Shown: positions 45,445-55,349, numbered from the stretch's first letter. The stretch is 63,847 nt of DNA from Singulisphaera sp. GP187 (GCF_900129635.1 NZ_FSRB01000005.1:1-63847); one strand, 5' to 3'. Notes: generated by a model from the letters alone, not told the origin. Program-made: numbers and translations.

Positions 45445-46870
45445 GGTCCGAGGAACGCGATCGACTGCCTCATTTCGCGACCCCAACGGCTTCGTGTTTC
45501 AACAAGACGGTGTGCTCTATCGCCAGGTCAACAACTCCTATCGGAGCGACTACGACCTCCTGATCGAGTCGGGACTCTACGGCCGCCTTGTGGACGATGG
45601 CTGGCTCATCGCCCACGAGGAGGTCGAACTGGCTTCGCCCGACTCCGATTCCGAAGCCAGCTACAAGGTACTCCGGCCTGAGCCGATCCCATTCATTTCC
45701 TACCCTTATGAATGGAGCTTCAGTCAGTTCAAGGACGCCGCGCTTCTGACCTTGGCGATCCAGAAGCGGGCGATCGAATACGGAATGACGTTGAAGGACT
45801 GCACCGCCTACAACGTCCAGTTCCGGAACGGACGCGTGATCTTCATCGATACCCTCTCGTTTGAAACCTATCGCGAGGGGAACCCGTGGGTTGCCTATCG
45901 CCAGTTTTGCCAGCACTTCCTGGCCCCGCTGGCACTGATGAGTCGGACCGACGTTCGGCTCAATCAGCTCTTGCGGACGAATATCGACGGGATCCCACTC
46001 GACCTGGCCAGCCGCCTGCTGCCGGCGCGATCGAAACTCTGGCCGTCGTTGGCGATCCATATTCACTTGCATGCAAAAATGCAGACAGCTTATGCGGGCA
46101 CGGCGGCGCCGCCGCGATCGGTCAAGCGTCGGTTCGGACGTGGGGCGCTGTTGGGCCTGGTCGATCACCTCGAGTCGGCGATCCGCCGATTCCGTTGGGA
46201 ACCGGGGAAGACCGAATGGGCCAGCTACTACCGCGAGCACAGTTACACCGACTCGGCCTTGGTTCGTAAGGAAGAGGTCGTCGCGGATTACCTCGACCGG
46301 CTCAGGCCGGCGACCGCCTGGGATCTGGGAGCGAACACCGGCCGGTTCAGCCGGGTCGCCGCGGCGCGGGGGATCACGACGGTTTCGTTTGATGTGGATC
46401 CGGGCTGTGTCGAACTGAACTATCGCGAGGTCGTCCAGCGCGGTGATGCTCGGATCTTGCCGTTACTGCTCGACCTGCTCAATCCGAGTCCCGGCACCGG
46501 CTGGCAGAATCATGAACGGGCCTCGCTTCTGAGCCGCGGTCCGGTCGACGTGGTACTGGCCCTCGCTCTAGTCCACCACCTGGCGATTGCCAATAATATT
46601 CCGCTGGTCGGTATTGCCGAGTTTCTGCATCGGCTCGGGCGATCCCTGATCATCGAGTTCGTACCGAAGGGTGATCCGCAAGTTGCCCGGCTCCTGGCCA
46701 GTCGTGAAGACATCTTTCCTGATTATCACCAAGCTGAATTCGAGCGATGTTTTCGACAATACTTCGCCATCGAGGCCTCGGATCCGATCCCGGACAGCGG
46801 ACGGGTGATGTACCTGATGCGGGGCAGGGGGGATCGGCCCGGTGGCGATGGGTCTTCCATCCCTTTCTGA
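45437..46870 (+). CDS. Class I SAM-dependent methyltransferase
   Basis: 477 residues. The N-terminal 250 residues are a variable region with conserved DPNGFVFQQDGVLYRQVNNSY and PYEWSFSQFKDAALLTLAIQ, typical of a family of nodulation/phosphonate-type methyltransferases. The C-terminal Rossmann domain has motif I WDLGANTGRFSRVAA, acidic DVDPGCVEL, and motif IV region VDVVLALALVHHLAIAN. Substrate unknown; neighbours suggest a cell-surface glycan or lipid. Its end overlaps the next ORF by 124 bp. Confidence 0.88.
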   Translation: MHEVRGTRSTASFRDPNGFVFQQDGVLYRQVNNSYRSDYDLLIESGLYGRLVDDGWLIAHEEVELASPDSDSEASYKVLRPEPIPFISYPYEWSFSQFKDAALLTLAIQKRAIEYGMTLKDCTAYNVQFRNGRVIFIDTLSFETYREGNPWVAYRQFCQHFLAPLALMSRTDVRLNQLLRTNIDGIPLDLASRLLPARSKLWPSLAIHIHLHAKMQTAYAGTAAPPRSVKRRFGRGALLGLVDHLESAIRRFRWEPGKTEWASYYREHSYTDSALVRKEEVVADYLDRLRPATAWDLGANTGRFSRVAAARGITTVSFDVDPGCVELNYREVVQRGDARILPLLLDLLNPSPGTGWQNHERASLLSRGPVDVVLALALVHHLAIANNIPLVGIAEFLHRLGRSLIIEFVPKGDPQVARLLASREDIFPDYHQAEFERCFRQYFAIEASDPIPDSGRVMYLMRGRGDRPGGDGSSIPF

Positions 46871-48441
46871 TCGGGATCTTCCCGATCCTCTCCCTCTATT
46901 CGCACAACGTCTATGAGACGTCGCCCCGGTCGTTGCTGGTGCCGATCGGCCTGGCGCTCGCCGTGCCCTTCGCGATCTGGGTGACCCTGTGGGCGATCTC
47001 CCGGGACCGCCAGCGGGCCGCGCTGGCGACCTCGATGCTGATCGCTCTCTTTTATGCGTTTAATCCCTTCCTGGTCGTCGTCGACACCCTTCTGGAAGTG
47101 CTAAGCCAATTCTGGGTGAACCGGGGGTATCGCGAGCATCCGTTACTCGTGGTGACGATCCTGGGATTCGGAGCGATACCCCCGCTGATTTTGATCTTCA
47201 GGCGTTTGAAGGACCCTGGCCTCTGGTCGGGCTATCTGAACGTCTTCGCCCTGATCCTTGTGCTCATGCCGACTGGCAATGTGGTCATGGCCTGGATCCG
47301 CGAACCCGCCAAGCCGATCATTCGAGCGGAAGGGGGGATCGCGCTACCCTCGAGGCCGGCGCGGTTACCTGACATTTACTTCATCATTCTTGATGCCTAC
47401 GCGCGCTCGGACGTGATGAAGGAGCTCTTCGACTTTGACAACGAACCGTTTCTCCACCGACTCGAGAAGAAGGGATTTTTCATCGCGCGTGAAAGCCGGA
47501 CCAACTACGGCCAGACGCCCTTATCGCTCGCCTCGACTTTGAATTGTGAGTATCTCGACAAGTTGATTGCACCCTCGACGCGCGACCGCGATCCCCTGGC
47601 CCTCTTGATCGGCGACAACCTTGTTGTCAAATCGTTACGGCCTCTCGGCTATCAGTTCGCGGCGTTTGCGACCGGCTACGACCCCACCGAGTGTACCCAG
47701 GCGGATCGCTTCCTCGGTCCTCGCCATCCGGCGGACAACTTCCAGATGTTGGTGGTCCGGATGACGCCGTTGCGGTTCCTGCCCTTCCCGGTGAAATCCT
47801 GGGATTTCTACAGGTCGATGCGTGAACGGATCCTTTTCGTCCTGGGCCACCTCCCAGAGCTGGCCCAAGCGAAAGAGCCGACGTTCACGTTCGCCCACAT
47901 CGTCGGTCCGCACCATCCCTTCGTCTTCGGTGAGAATGGCGAGGATGTCAGCCCGAGCGCGAGCAACGCCAGGGGCAGAGGCTCCAAGAAGCTCGACAAC
48001 CCCAAGAACTACCGCGACGGCTATCGCAAGCAGGCAATCTATCTCACCAAGCGGGTCGAAGAGACGATCGATCGAATCCTCGCCCAATCGCCCGAGCCAC
48101 CGATCATCATCCTTCAGTCCGATCATGGCTCCGGCCTACGTCACCACCTCAACGACCTTGAACGGACCGACCTTCGCGAACGGATGAGCATCTTGAACTG
48201 CTATTACTTTCCCAACCACAATTACGAAGGACTCACCCCGAGGATTACGCCGGTCAACTCGTTTCGAGTCGTTTTCAACAACAACTTTGGAACCAAGCTG
48301 CCGATCCTGGAAAATCGCAACCTGTTCTCGACCTACGACGATCCCTTTCAGTTTGTTGATGTTACGGACCGTTTGGATTCCAACCGTGACCGGGGCAGGG
48401 AGTATACCCCGCCCGACTCTTATCCAGGCATGGTGCATTAG
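46747..48441 (+). CDS. Membrane-anchored sulfatase-like hydrolase
   Basis: 564 residues from the only usable upstream ATG, which gives an unusual 124-bp overlap with the methyltransferase gene. The first 30 residues have no membrane character, so the real start could be a rare codon near 46,840. Four or five transmembrane helices span about 36-190 (FLIGIFPILSLYSHNVY, LLVPIGLALAVPFAIWVTLWAI, LLVVTILGFGAIPPLILIF, VFALILVLMPTGNVVMAW). The C-terminal alkaline-phosphatase-like domain starts at PDIYFIILDAYARSDVMKELF and includes SRTNYGQTPLSLASTLNCEYL, THFAHIVGPHHPFVF-like FTFAHIVGPHHPFVF, and IIILQSDHGSG. No formylglycine CxPxR motif is seen, so it is more like a phosphoethanolamine or phosphoglycerol transferase than a true sulfatase. 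Confidence 0.82.
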   Translation: MFSTILRHRGLGSDPGQRTGDVPDAGQGGSARWRWVFHPFLIGIFPILSLYSHNVYETSPRSLLVPIGLALAVPFAIWVTLWAISRDRQRAALATSMLIALFYAFNPFLVVVDTLLEVLSQFWVNRGYREHPLLVVTILGFGAIPPLILIFRRLKDPGLWSGYLNVFALILVLMPTGNVVMAWIREPAKPIIRAEGGIALPSRPARLPDIYFIILDAYARSDVMKELFDFDNEPFLHRLEKKGFFIARESRTNYGQTPLSLASTLNCEYLDKLIAPSTRDRDPLALLIGDNLVVKSLRPLGYQFAAFATGYDPTECTQADRFLGPRHPADNFQMLVVRMTPLRFLPFPVKSWDFYRSMRERILFVLGHLPELAQAKEPTFTFAHIVGPHHPFVFGENGEDVSPSASNARGRGSKKLDNPKNYRDGYRKQAIYLTKRVEETIDRILAQSPEPPIIILQSDHGSGLRHHLNDLERTDLRERMSILNCYYFPNHNYEGLTPRITPVNSFRVVFNNNFGTKLPILENRNLFSTYDDPFQFVDVTDRLDSNRDRGREYTPPDSYPGMVH

Positions 48442-48449
48442 CGAACCTG

Positions 48450-49339
48450 AAGTGCCACAAATTCGAACCACAAACGTACGACAGTGTCGACTGATCTTCC
48501 CATAGGAGGTCGGTTGACATTCCCGAGCGCCTAGCAATCTGGAGCACGAGACTGGCGTCTAAGGCAAGTTTGTCATTGAGACCGTTTTCGTTGGCTGAGA
48601 ATTCCGTGCGGAGGTGATGGCGGACACACTCCGAGATAGCTTTGCGGAACGCGACCGTATTATCTGCCGAGACGGCGCGAAGGGCGGCGAGGAGGAGACG
48701 AGGAGACGAGGTTTTTTGACCCGCGATCGTTCGATCACCTGCTCGTAAGGAGGCCAGTCTGAGCGGGGCCTCCTCAGAACAAGGGATGCGGCCAGCATCC
48801 GCCACGCCTTGTCCGGCGGGCCGAAGTGGAATTCTTTTGAGCGGGGACGTCGCTCCCGGGGTATTCGGCCAAGCGCACTGCGGCCGTGTGATCGTTCAGG
48901 CACAGCGCCCAGAGGAGTCCGTCGCGGAAAGTCTCCATCCACCGGAATTCTCGGCGACACCATTCATGCCCGGGTATAAACGATCTCTTGTAACCCCCAT
49001 CCGGGTGGGCGGGGTCATCGACCCACCATGTGACCACGTAGGATTCCTGCCAATCTCCGGTGAGAGAATCTTCGACCTCCGCCACCAGCGCTGTCGCGTA
49101 CTCCCTTGCCTTCTCCGGCCGCCCCTGGAGGTAGTAGGCGAGTACAACTTGGTGTGTGAAAGTCGGCCTGGCCTGCTTGTCGAACTCGATGTTGACCCCC
49201 CCTGCTTCTGAAAAACAGCGAGTGAGCTGAGCCGCTTTTCTAGGGCGATATCGGACTCCAGATCGACCCCGAGCCCCGCGTAGATTGGCAGTGGATTCAT
49301 CGGCTCCCTCCCAAAGTATCTCTTGATGCGAATGGCCAA
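48450..49339 (-). pseudogene. Broken hypothetical (immunity-like) gene with three frameshifts
   Basis: Read in order on the minus strand: frame 1 from MAIRIKRYFGREPMNPLPIYAGLGVDLESDIALEKRLSSLAVFQKQGG; a change of frame at a 7-base G/C run (49,196-49,202); frame 2 through FDKQARPTFTHQVVLAYYLQGRPEKAREYATAL to EYPGSDV; a change at an A4 run (about 48,835); EFHFGPPDKAWRMLAAS; a third change near 48,780; then LRLASLRAGDRTIAG and LLLAALRAVSADNTVAFRKAISECVRHHLRTEFSANENGLNDKL. The exact 3' end is uncertain. The rebuilt protein is about 290 residues, cytosolic, of unknown family. Its position downstream of an rhs fragment suggests a discarded immunity gene. Confidence 0.6.
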
Positions 49340-49515
49340 GCGGGTCCATTAGGCGGGACGTCCGCAATACTGCGGAGTTGAAATTTTGGGGTGATTTTCT
49401 CTCCCGCCTTGGACGTGCCGACGACCAAAGTTATGATGTTGTTATGATTTCGTAGGGGATAAAATTGGGGATTGAGGAAATTTTCGAATCGGAATGGAGT
49501 TGAGGAACGGTCTCC

Positions 49516-49775
49516 TTAAATTTCCTCCGTCCCCATTTTAGCTTCCCTCGCCTGGCGGCCGAACTCGTCGTAGCCGTAGGTCAGGTCAGGTCAGGTCAGG
49601 TCAGGTCAGGTCAGGTCAGGTCAGGTCGGTGACGGGGGCGGCCGGGTCGGTCCCGGTCCAGACGCGCGTCTTCTGGCCGGTGGCCGGGGCGTACTCGTAG
49701 TCGACCGCCCTCTCGGTGGAGGTGACCGCGATCAGCCGCCCTTCTCGGTGACCGGTTCGCCCTTGTGATCATCAG
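49516..49775 (-). pseudogene. Rhs/YD-repeat gene fragment
   Basis: In pieces the minus strand reads DHKGEPVTEKG, then RLIAVTSTERAVDYEYAPATGQKTRVWTGTDPAAPVTDLT, then TYGYDEFGRQAREAKMGTEEI and a stop. These are YD-repeat phrases. Two frame breaks separate them: one at GGCGG near 49,738, the other the expanded pentanucleotide repeat at 49,578-49,627. It lacks any start codon context and is a remnant. Confidence 0.7.
49578..49627. repeat. (AGGTC)10 pentanucleotide microsatellite
   Basis: Ten perfect tandem copies of AGGTC, 50 bp, inside the rhs fragment. On the coding strand the unit GACCT gives DLT then TGA in successive frames, so any expansion beyond two copies brings in a stop. The ancestral coding sequence (DLTYGYDE) needs two copies. 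Confidence 0.95.
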
Positions 49776-49806
49776 TTCACCATAAGGAAATCTCCTGGCA
49801 ACCACT

Positions 49807-50283
49807 TTACTCTTTCCTCCCGCGCCATCGGACCTCGTCGTTGGGGCCGAAGAGGAGTCGCCAGCCTGACGAGTCATCGGTAACGAGTACGACTTCGAAC
49901 GGATACCAGAAATCATCAAAGAATTCGCAGAGCGTCCCCCACTTGACTATGGCCGCCCCGCCGTCGCTCGCGCTCCATTCGACGAAGACGTCATCCTCCG
50001 CCGGAATGGGTCGTGAACGAAGCCAAGACCTTGTTTTCTCGAGATCGGATGGATCGATTTCCGTCCGCACCCACCCGGGCATGGGCATGTTGCTTCTCAC
50101 CGTGTTCATCAACCGAATCAGGTCATGGCGTCTGGCGAGTTCCTGTGCGGCCGCCGCCGCCAAAGGTCTGATGCTTGCGAGTGTTTCTGAATTCAAGACA
50201 TTGTAATTCTCGGAAGTGAATCGGTAAGCGATTGGCCAGTCGGCGAATGGGATGCATTGAGAACTCAGTGGCGTATTGATCAT
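49807..50283 (-). CDS. Hypothetical protein, candidate immunity protein of the Rhs toxin
   Basis: 158 residues from the ATG at 50,283, chosen because GAGGAG lies 7 nt upstream; the ORF is open to 50,514 but that part has no start signal. Sequence features: MINTPLSSQCIPFADWPIAYRFTSENYNVLNSETL, then an Ala-rich helix, RSNMPMPGWVRTEIDPSDLEKTRSWL, and an acidic, Trp-rich C-terminus (EFFDDFWYPFEVVLVTDDSSGWRLLFGPNDEVRWRG). Small, soluble, acidic. No family recognised. It is the first gene after the Rhs toxin C-terminus on the same strand (286 bp), the normal place for the cognate immunity gene. Confidence 0.65.
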   Translation of the reverse strand: MINTPLSSQCIPFADWPIAYRFTSENYNVLNSETLASIRPLAAAAAQELARRHDLIRLMNTVRSNMPMPGWVRTEIDPSDLEKTRSWLRSRPIPAEDDVFVEWSASDGGAAIVKWGTLCEFFDDFWYPFEVVLVTDDSSGWRLLFGPNDEVRWRGRKE

Positions 50284-50569
50284 GACGTAACTCCTCGCGG
50301 GCGCCGGCCCTAAGACCACTGTGTCACCGCACCCCATGATTGTAGTGGCCGACGGCCCTTTGTTCGAGCGGATTGCCGCGAGGAAGAGCCGAAAGGCCGC
50401 CGCCCAAACGTACCACGGCAGGTTTGTATGCACGAACCACCTCACCGGTTGTCCGACCGCCTTCGATCTGCCTCTTGAGCGACTGCGGCGCCCGGCCCCG
50501 CGGCTGGGCGCCACCTACCTGGGTGATTCGACCGCTTGAGTGTGGAAGGGGCCACTGGGATTGCAGCAG

Positions 50570-53220
50570 CTACCCTGGTTTTGTGAGCAATTCGACATAA
50601 CGCCAATAATCAGCCTCAGGGAACGTGATATGTCCGTTGATGCCACCCCTCCCGCGCTTGCCACCAGTGTAATCTTGGAACTTGATGTGAAACATGTTAC
50701 TGCCGCCGTCGGGGGGTTCGATTCGGAACCACTTTTTGGTGCCGAAAGCCGGATCCACGTAGACCCCGGGATTTCCCGCAGAGTCGGGAACGCCCGGCGG
50801 CGCCTCGATGGCGTCGCTCCCCAGGAAGTTCTTGACCGCGTTGAGAGCATCATCAAGTGAATCAGCGTTCTCGTTGTAATGTGGCTTTCCCGAAGACAGG
50901 GCGCTCTTCATCCCCTTCAAGAGAGTCCCGTAATCCGCGTTGTGCACGAGAATTCCGTCCACCCCTTCGCGGTCCGCCACGTAATAGCAGTGGTTGTCCG
51001 CAACCTCCAAATTGTAGACGATGATGTCCGATTCAAGATCCTGGTGACGAATCGACATCACAGTGCAGAGGCTATCACCAGACGTACGGAGCCGGTCTCC
51101 TTCCATGAGGCTCCGGGCCGCCAACCATCCCTTTCCATCGACCCAGAACGGATGCTCAGGTGTGGGGGTCAATGTCTGCTGAAGTTTGTCGATGCCGCCG
51201 ACCCGGATGACGAGGAGCGACTTTGCTTGCCGCCTGTAGACCTTCGCGACCCTCCCGAGAGCGCTGCGGTCGACATGCGTCTCCTCGGCGCAGAGTACGG
51301 TGTCGCCGACGACGACGTCCTCGATGTTCTTATACTGCACATCGAACCCAGGATGGTGGCCATGCGAGCCATTCGCCACGGTGAGCACCTTCGTTCCGGC
51401 GGGGAAGCACGTGGGGATCCGTCGGATCAGCCCGAACCCTCCAAGACCTGCGAATAGCCTAAACCCGGCTTGATCAAGTTCGCCGTTGAAGAGCGACTCG
51501 ATGATTCCGGCACCCGTGGAGATGACGTTGAATCCGAACAAAGCCGTCTTGATCGTGTAATGTGCCGCGTGCGTCAGCAGGCCCCATTGGCTACCCAACG
51601 CTCCACCCGCCGCTCCAAGGATAAACCCCGAAACGGCCCCTCGGAGTGCGGCCTGCTGCCAATCATCGCCTCCAAGCGCTGCATCAATCCCGCCGTAGGT
51701 TGCCCCTCCTATGGCGCCCAGGACCGCCCCTGTGCCCACACTCCTGATTGTCGTTTGGACGCCGATTGAGACTGTGATTCCGGACAGAGTGAATTCGTGG
51801 CCACTGGCGTCGACAAAATCGACCGGATTTCCGCCAGCGTAGGAGTAGTGATTCTGCGTGACTGGGTCGGCGACCTCGCCGTCGTACGAGTCGCGCGAGG
51901 TGAACCGCCCCGCCGACGCGTCGTAATACCGGGCGCGCAGGTAGTCCAGCCCCGTCGCCGCGTCGCGCTGCTCGCCCGCGAACTGGTAGGCGTTGACCGT
52001 CGTTCCGGTGTGCGCGAGCGTGATGCCGTAGGCGTCGTACTTCGTCGTATCGGTCACGACGCCCGTCGCGTCCGTCAGCTTCCGTGTGCTCCCCAACCCG
52101 TCCTTGACGTAGAACGAACGTGTCCCATTCCGGTCCTGGAACAGCAGGTCCAGTCCGCGCACGTACGACGCCACCAACGCTCCGCCCGGCGCGTACTCTT
52201 CAAGCACCTGGTCGTATGCCTGGTTGGGGTCGTTTAGGTAGGTCGTCCGCTGCCCGTCGGTCGTCGCAGTGACACGATTGCCGTCGTCGTCATACAAGTA
52301 GTCCGTGTGATGCGTCGTCCCATTCGCGTCGGGGACGTTGGCACTGATGAGTCGCCCCTCCAAATCCCAGGCATAAGTCGTCTGGGAGGTCGTTGTATTG
52401 CCGGTGCCGTTGTCGGTCGTGACGGTCTCGGTTTTGGTGTCGCCGTTGCCGTCGTAGGAATAGGTAGCCGTGTACCCTCCGCCTTTGGAAATTCCGTAGA
52501 CCTCCATCAGCCGGTTGTCGGTGTCATAGTAAGATCGGAGATCGGAGGCACCCGTGCCATCGCCGGTGTCGGTGAGCGAAGAACGGTTCCCGGCCAGGTC
52601 ATAGGCGTAGCCGAACGTTCGGTCGGTGGCCGAGGGATCATGAGTGATCGCCTCCTTGACTAAGCGACCATCAGCGTCGTAGGTATAGGCAACTGTGCGG
52701 CCGCTGGCCTCGGTCATGGACCGGCGGAGGCCGTTCTTGTCGAGCGTGTAGGTGAAACCGGCAAGGACCGGCCCCGACGCTCCGAGTGTCGTCACGATCG
52801 AGGTCAAGTGGTTGAGGACGTCGTAGCCACGAGTCTCGACCGTGCCGTTGGGCATTGCGGTCGAGACTAAGCGATCGTCGAGGTCGTAGGTGTAAGTCGT
52901 GACCAGCGGCTGGGACAGCGTGGCGCCGTCGAGCTTGTCGACCGTCACGGTGTGGAGACGGCCTTCCTGGTCGTATCCGTAGTGGATGTCGGTTTTCGCT
53001 GTGGTGACGCCGGTCTTTTGGCCGGTGGCGGGGTCGTAGGTGTAGGTGATGTCCCCCTGGAGCGCGTCGATCTCGACAAGTTGGCCGTGCGCGTCGTAGT
53101 ACGAGGTGGTCGTGCCGTTGTCAGGTGTGACGACCGTGTTGTAGCGGCGGCCGTTGGCATCATACTGATCGTACGTGTAGGTTACAGCCTTCGTCGGTGC
53201 GTTCGCTTGGAAGGCCGCTA
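50570..53220 (-). pseudogene. Rhs polymorphic toxin, 5'-truncated: YD repeats, Hint domain and toxin tip
   Basis: The reading frame is open from the IS border at 53,220 to the stop at 50,570 (about 883 codons); the first possible start is a GTG at 52,948 (numbering below). YD repeats fill 1-330 (YTYDLDDRLVS, YSYDGNGDTKT). The Rhs core signature is GLDYLRARYYDASAGRFTSRD (333-353). A hydrophobic Gly/Ala-rich pre-toxin segment (400-450) precedes a Hint/intein-like domain (514-670), which starts CFPAGTKVLT and ends GILVHNA; this normally releases the toxin. The tip (671-792) is DYGTLLKGMKSALSSGKPHYN followed by FHIKFQDYTGGKRGRGGINGHITFP; no family was identified. The 5' end is lost or replaced at the IS630 insertion, so the gene as it stands is probably not translated. 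Confidence 0.8.
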
Positions 53221-54637
53221 GACCGACTTTTCGTTTTTGAAGGCTAATGAAGAGGCCAACATCCCGGGGCCTCCCATCTTCTCTGTTTTTACGCCGCTGA
53301 CTTCATCAGCGGACGACCCGTGTAGGTCCAGCGAAACGGCTTCGCGAATACCTTGTTGAAATAGGTAAGGAAGTTCAACAGCTTTGATTGCAGATCATTC
53401 ACCGACGTGAACGAACCGCGACGAATCACCTTTCGCATGATCACTCCGAAGATCACCTCGATCTGGTTCAGCCACGAGCTGTGCTTCGGAAGATATACAA
53501 ATCGAATCCGATGACTTGTGTCCGACAAGAACGCTTGCCGGCTCGCCACCGACTTCAGCACCCCACGTTTACCTTTTTTGCCCAATTCCAGGGGGATTTC
53601 ACACGCCACGGCAATCTGATTCACCAGGCTTTCCGTGCAATGAATGTTCAAGTTGTCCGCTATAAATACCCACGATCCCTCCGGGTCCAGAGTCAACGTC
53701 TGCTCGATGTGACGGACGAAGTCCGCCTCGGTTCGCGTCGGGCCAATCGTTTGAGTGAGCATCTTTCCGGTCGTTACTTCGAAGTTGCCGATCAGGCATA
53801 ACGTCCCGTGTCGGATATACTCAAACTCGATCCGTTCGCACTTCTCTGCGATCATCCCCTTGGTGGGAGCGATCCGCTCCAGCGCCTGGAGACCGGTCAT
53901 CTCATCAATGCAAACGGTGTGGGTCGCATCGTTCCGCTCCCGCTCCGACGCCATGAGGTACGTGTCACAGACCGTCTTGACTTGCTCCTCAAAACGTTGA
54001 GGATCCTTCTCCGTGGTGTTGAGCCAATACCGGCTCTTGTGGGGCTGCAAGGCGGCCTCATCCAGGTAACGGCTCACCTGGGACGATGAGATCGATACCA
54101 CAATGCCGCGTTTGACGACCTCATCGGCCAGTTCCCGAGCGGTCCAGTGGGTGATCGGTCGGCCCGACTTCTCAGGCGGCTCACAAGCGATCGCCAAGAT
54201 CTGGGTGACCTGCTCTGGGGTGAACTTGCTGGGGGCGCCGGGGCGTGGTTCGTCGGTGAGGACGGCTTCAATCGCATGGCGCAGTTTGGCGCGAGTCTCG
54301 CAGCATTCGATGTTGATCAGTTTCTCCCAAGCGTTGGCCCAGCGTCGTCGCCAGCGTCCGACCTGGCGGTGGACCAGACCGACCGCCTCGGCGATCTCTT
54401 GATTGCGAAGGCCGTCGAAGCCCATCAGGATGATCGAGGCGCGTTGCCGGAGTCGCGAGGGTGCCGTGGTGGCACGGGACAAAGTCCGAAGGATTTCCTG
54501 CTGGCACTCGGTAATGGTGATCTTGGCCGCCTGGCCCGGCATGACGTGTGAACTCCTGGTGGCTGGTAAGTTAGTCCATCCAGGTAATTTTGGGGTGTTC
54601 GTCAACCCCTTGGGCTATCGAATACGAAAAGTCGGTC
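53221..54637 (-). mobile_element. IS630-family insertion sequence, 1,417 bp
   Basis: The terminal inverted repeat GACCGACTTTTCGT is seen at 53,221-53,234 and as its reverse complement at 54,624-54,637; the match continues imperfectly to about 24 bp. TA is present immediately outside both ends (53,219-53,220 and 54,638-54,639), as expected for the TA target duplication of IS630/Tc1-mariner elements. It encodes one transposase on the minus strand. Removing the element and one TA joins the flanking ORFs in frame. Confidence 0.92.
53289..54542 (-). CDS. IS630-family transposase (DDE)
   Basis: 417 residues from the ATG at 54,542 (AGGAG about 10 nt upstream). An N-terminal helix-turn-helix (LRNQEIAEAVGLVHRQVGRWRRRW) and a second DNA-binding part (GRPITHWTARELADEVVKRGIVVSISSSQVSRYL) precede the catalytic core: D213 in VCIDEMTGLQAL, D296 in VFIADNLNIHCTE and E362 in HSSWLNQIEVIFGVI. 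The complete triad and full length suggest an active element. Confidence 0.95.
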   Translation of the reverse strand: MPGQAAKITITECQQEILRTLSRATTAPSRLRQRASIILMGFDGLRNQEIAEAVGLVHRQVGRWRRRWANAWEKLINIECCETRAKLRHAIEAVLTDEPRPGAPSKFTPEQVTQILAIACEPPEKSGRPITHWTARELADEVVKRGIVVSISSSQVSRYLDEAALQPHKSRYWLNTTEKDPQRFEEQVKTVCDTYLMASERERNDATHTVCIDEMTGLQALERIAPTKGMIAEKCERIEFEYIRHGTLCLIGNFEVTTGKMLTQTIGPTRTEADFVRHIEQTLTLDPEGSWVFIADNLNIHCTESLVNQIAVACEIPLELGKKGKRGVLKSVASRQAFLSDTSHRIRFVYLPKHSSWLNQIEVIFGVIMRKVIRRGSFTSVNDLQSKLLNFLTYFNKVFAKPFRWTYTGRPLMKSAA

Positions 54638-55349
54638 TAGGCCGCCGTACGACCCAAGGAGCAGCCAAGCATCAAGCAAGGCGACCAATCGCTCGCGCTC
54701 CTCTTCCCAGGGAGACATGGCGAAGTAGATCGTCCCTACGAAAGAATCCCATTCGTCGATGGGGAGTGCCAAGACAGGAAACCTCCGCGACAGGAAGCCC
54801 ACCGCAGGTCTGGCGTCAGGCGGGACGTGGTTGACCGAGGTTGCCGCGATCGGCATCGGGGGGATTGCCGAGGACCGATCCTTGGGGAACTCGACGACTT
54901 CGAGTGTGCCTCGGCACGGGCCGATCATGGCGTCGATAAATTCGATGGTTGATCCAAAATAAATGCCTATGACTGTGTGGACCGCTTCGCCGAAATCAAG
55001 GATGGCCAGCGCAAGCCAGTTGAGCGTGTCTTGCCCCAATAGCCGGGCATCGACACGGAATTGGGCTCGTGTGCCGCTAAACTCGACGCCCGTCGAGGCG
55101 AGCGAGATAGGACCGTCATCGAAAGCACCCTGTTTGGCCGCAGCCTGCCCCCAAGCGGGCCACTGCATCGACGAAGGCTTGGCGGACGGCCTTGCCGACC
55201 CTGGTTCGGAACCCCACGGTGATCTCAAGATGGGCGAGGTCGAACTCCCAGGTGCGGGTGGTCGGATTGTGCCCTGTCCGACAGAGAGGCCGGCCTCCGT
55301 TCCGAGCTTCTGCTCGGATTGTGCAAGGTTGCGGCGGTTTAGATGCCAT
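54638..55349 (-). pseudogene. Orphan hypothetical (immunity-like) gene: one frameshift and 3' end cut by IS630
   Basis: Starts MASKPPQPCTIRAEARNGGRPLCRTGHNPTTRTWEFDLAHLEITVGFRTRVGKAVRQAFVDAVARLG; at a C5/G5 run (55,148-55,152) one extra base shifts the frame; the next frame continues QAAAKQGAFDDGPISLASTGVEFSGTRAQFRVDARLL to ERERLVALLDAWLLLGSYGGL, where the IS begins. The last residues of the present ORF (DRLFVFDSPRG) come from the IS end. About 237 native residues remain. Family unknown; acidic and soluble, like immunity proteins. Confidence 0.6.
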
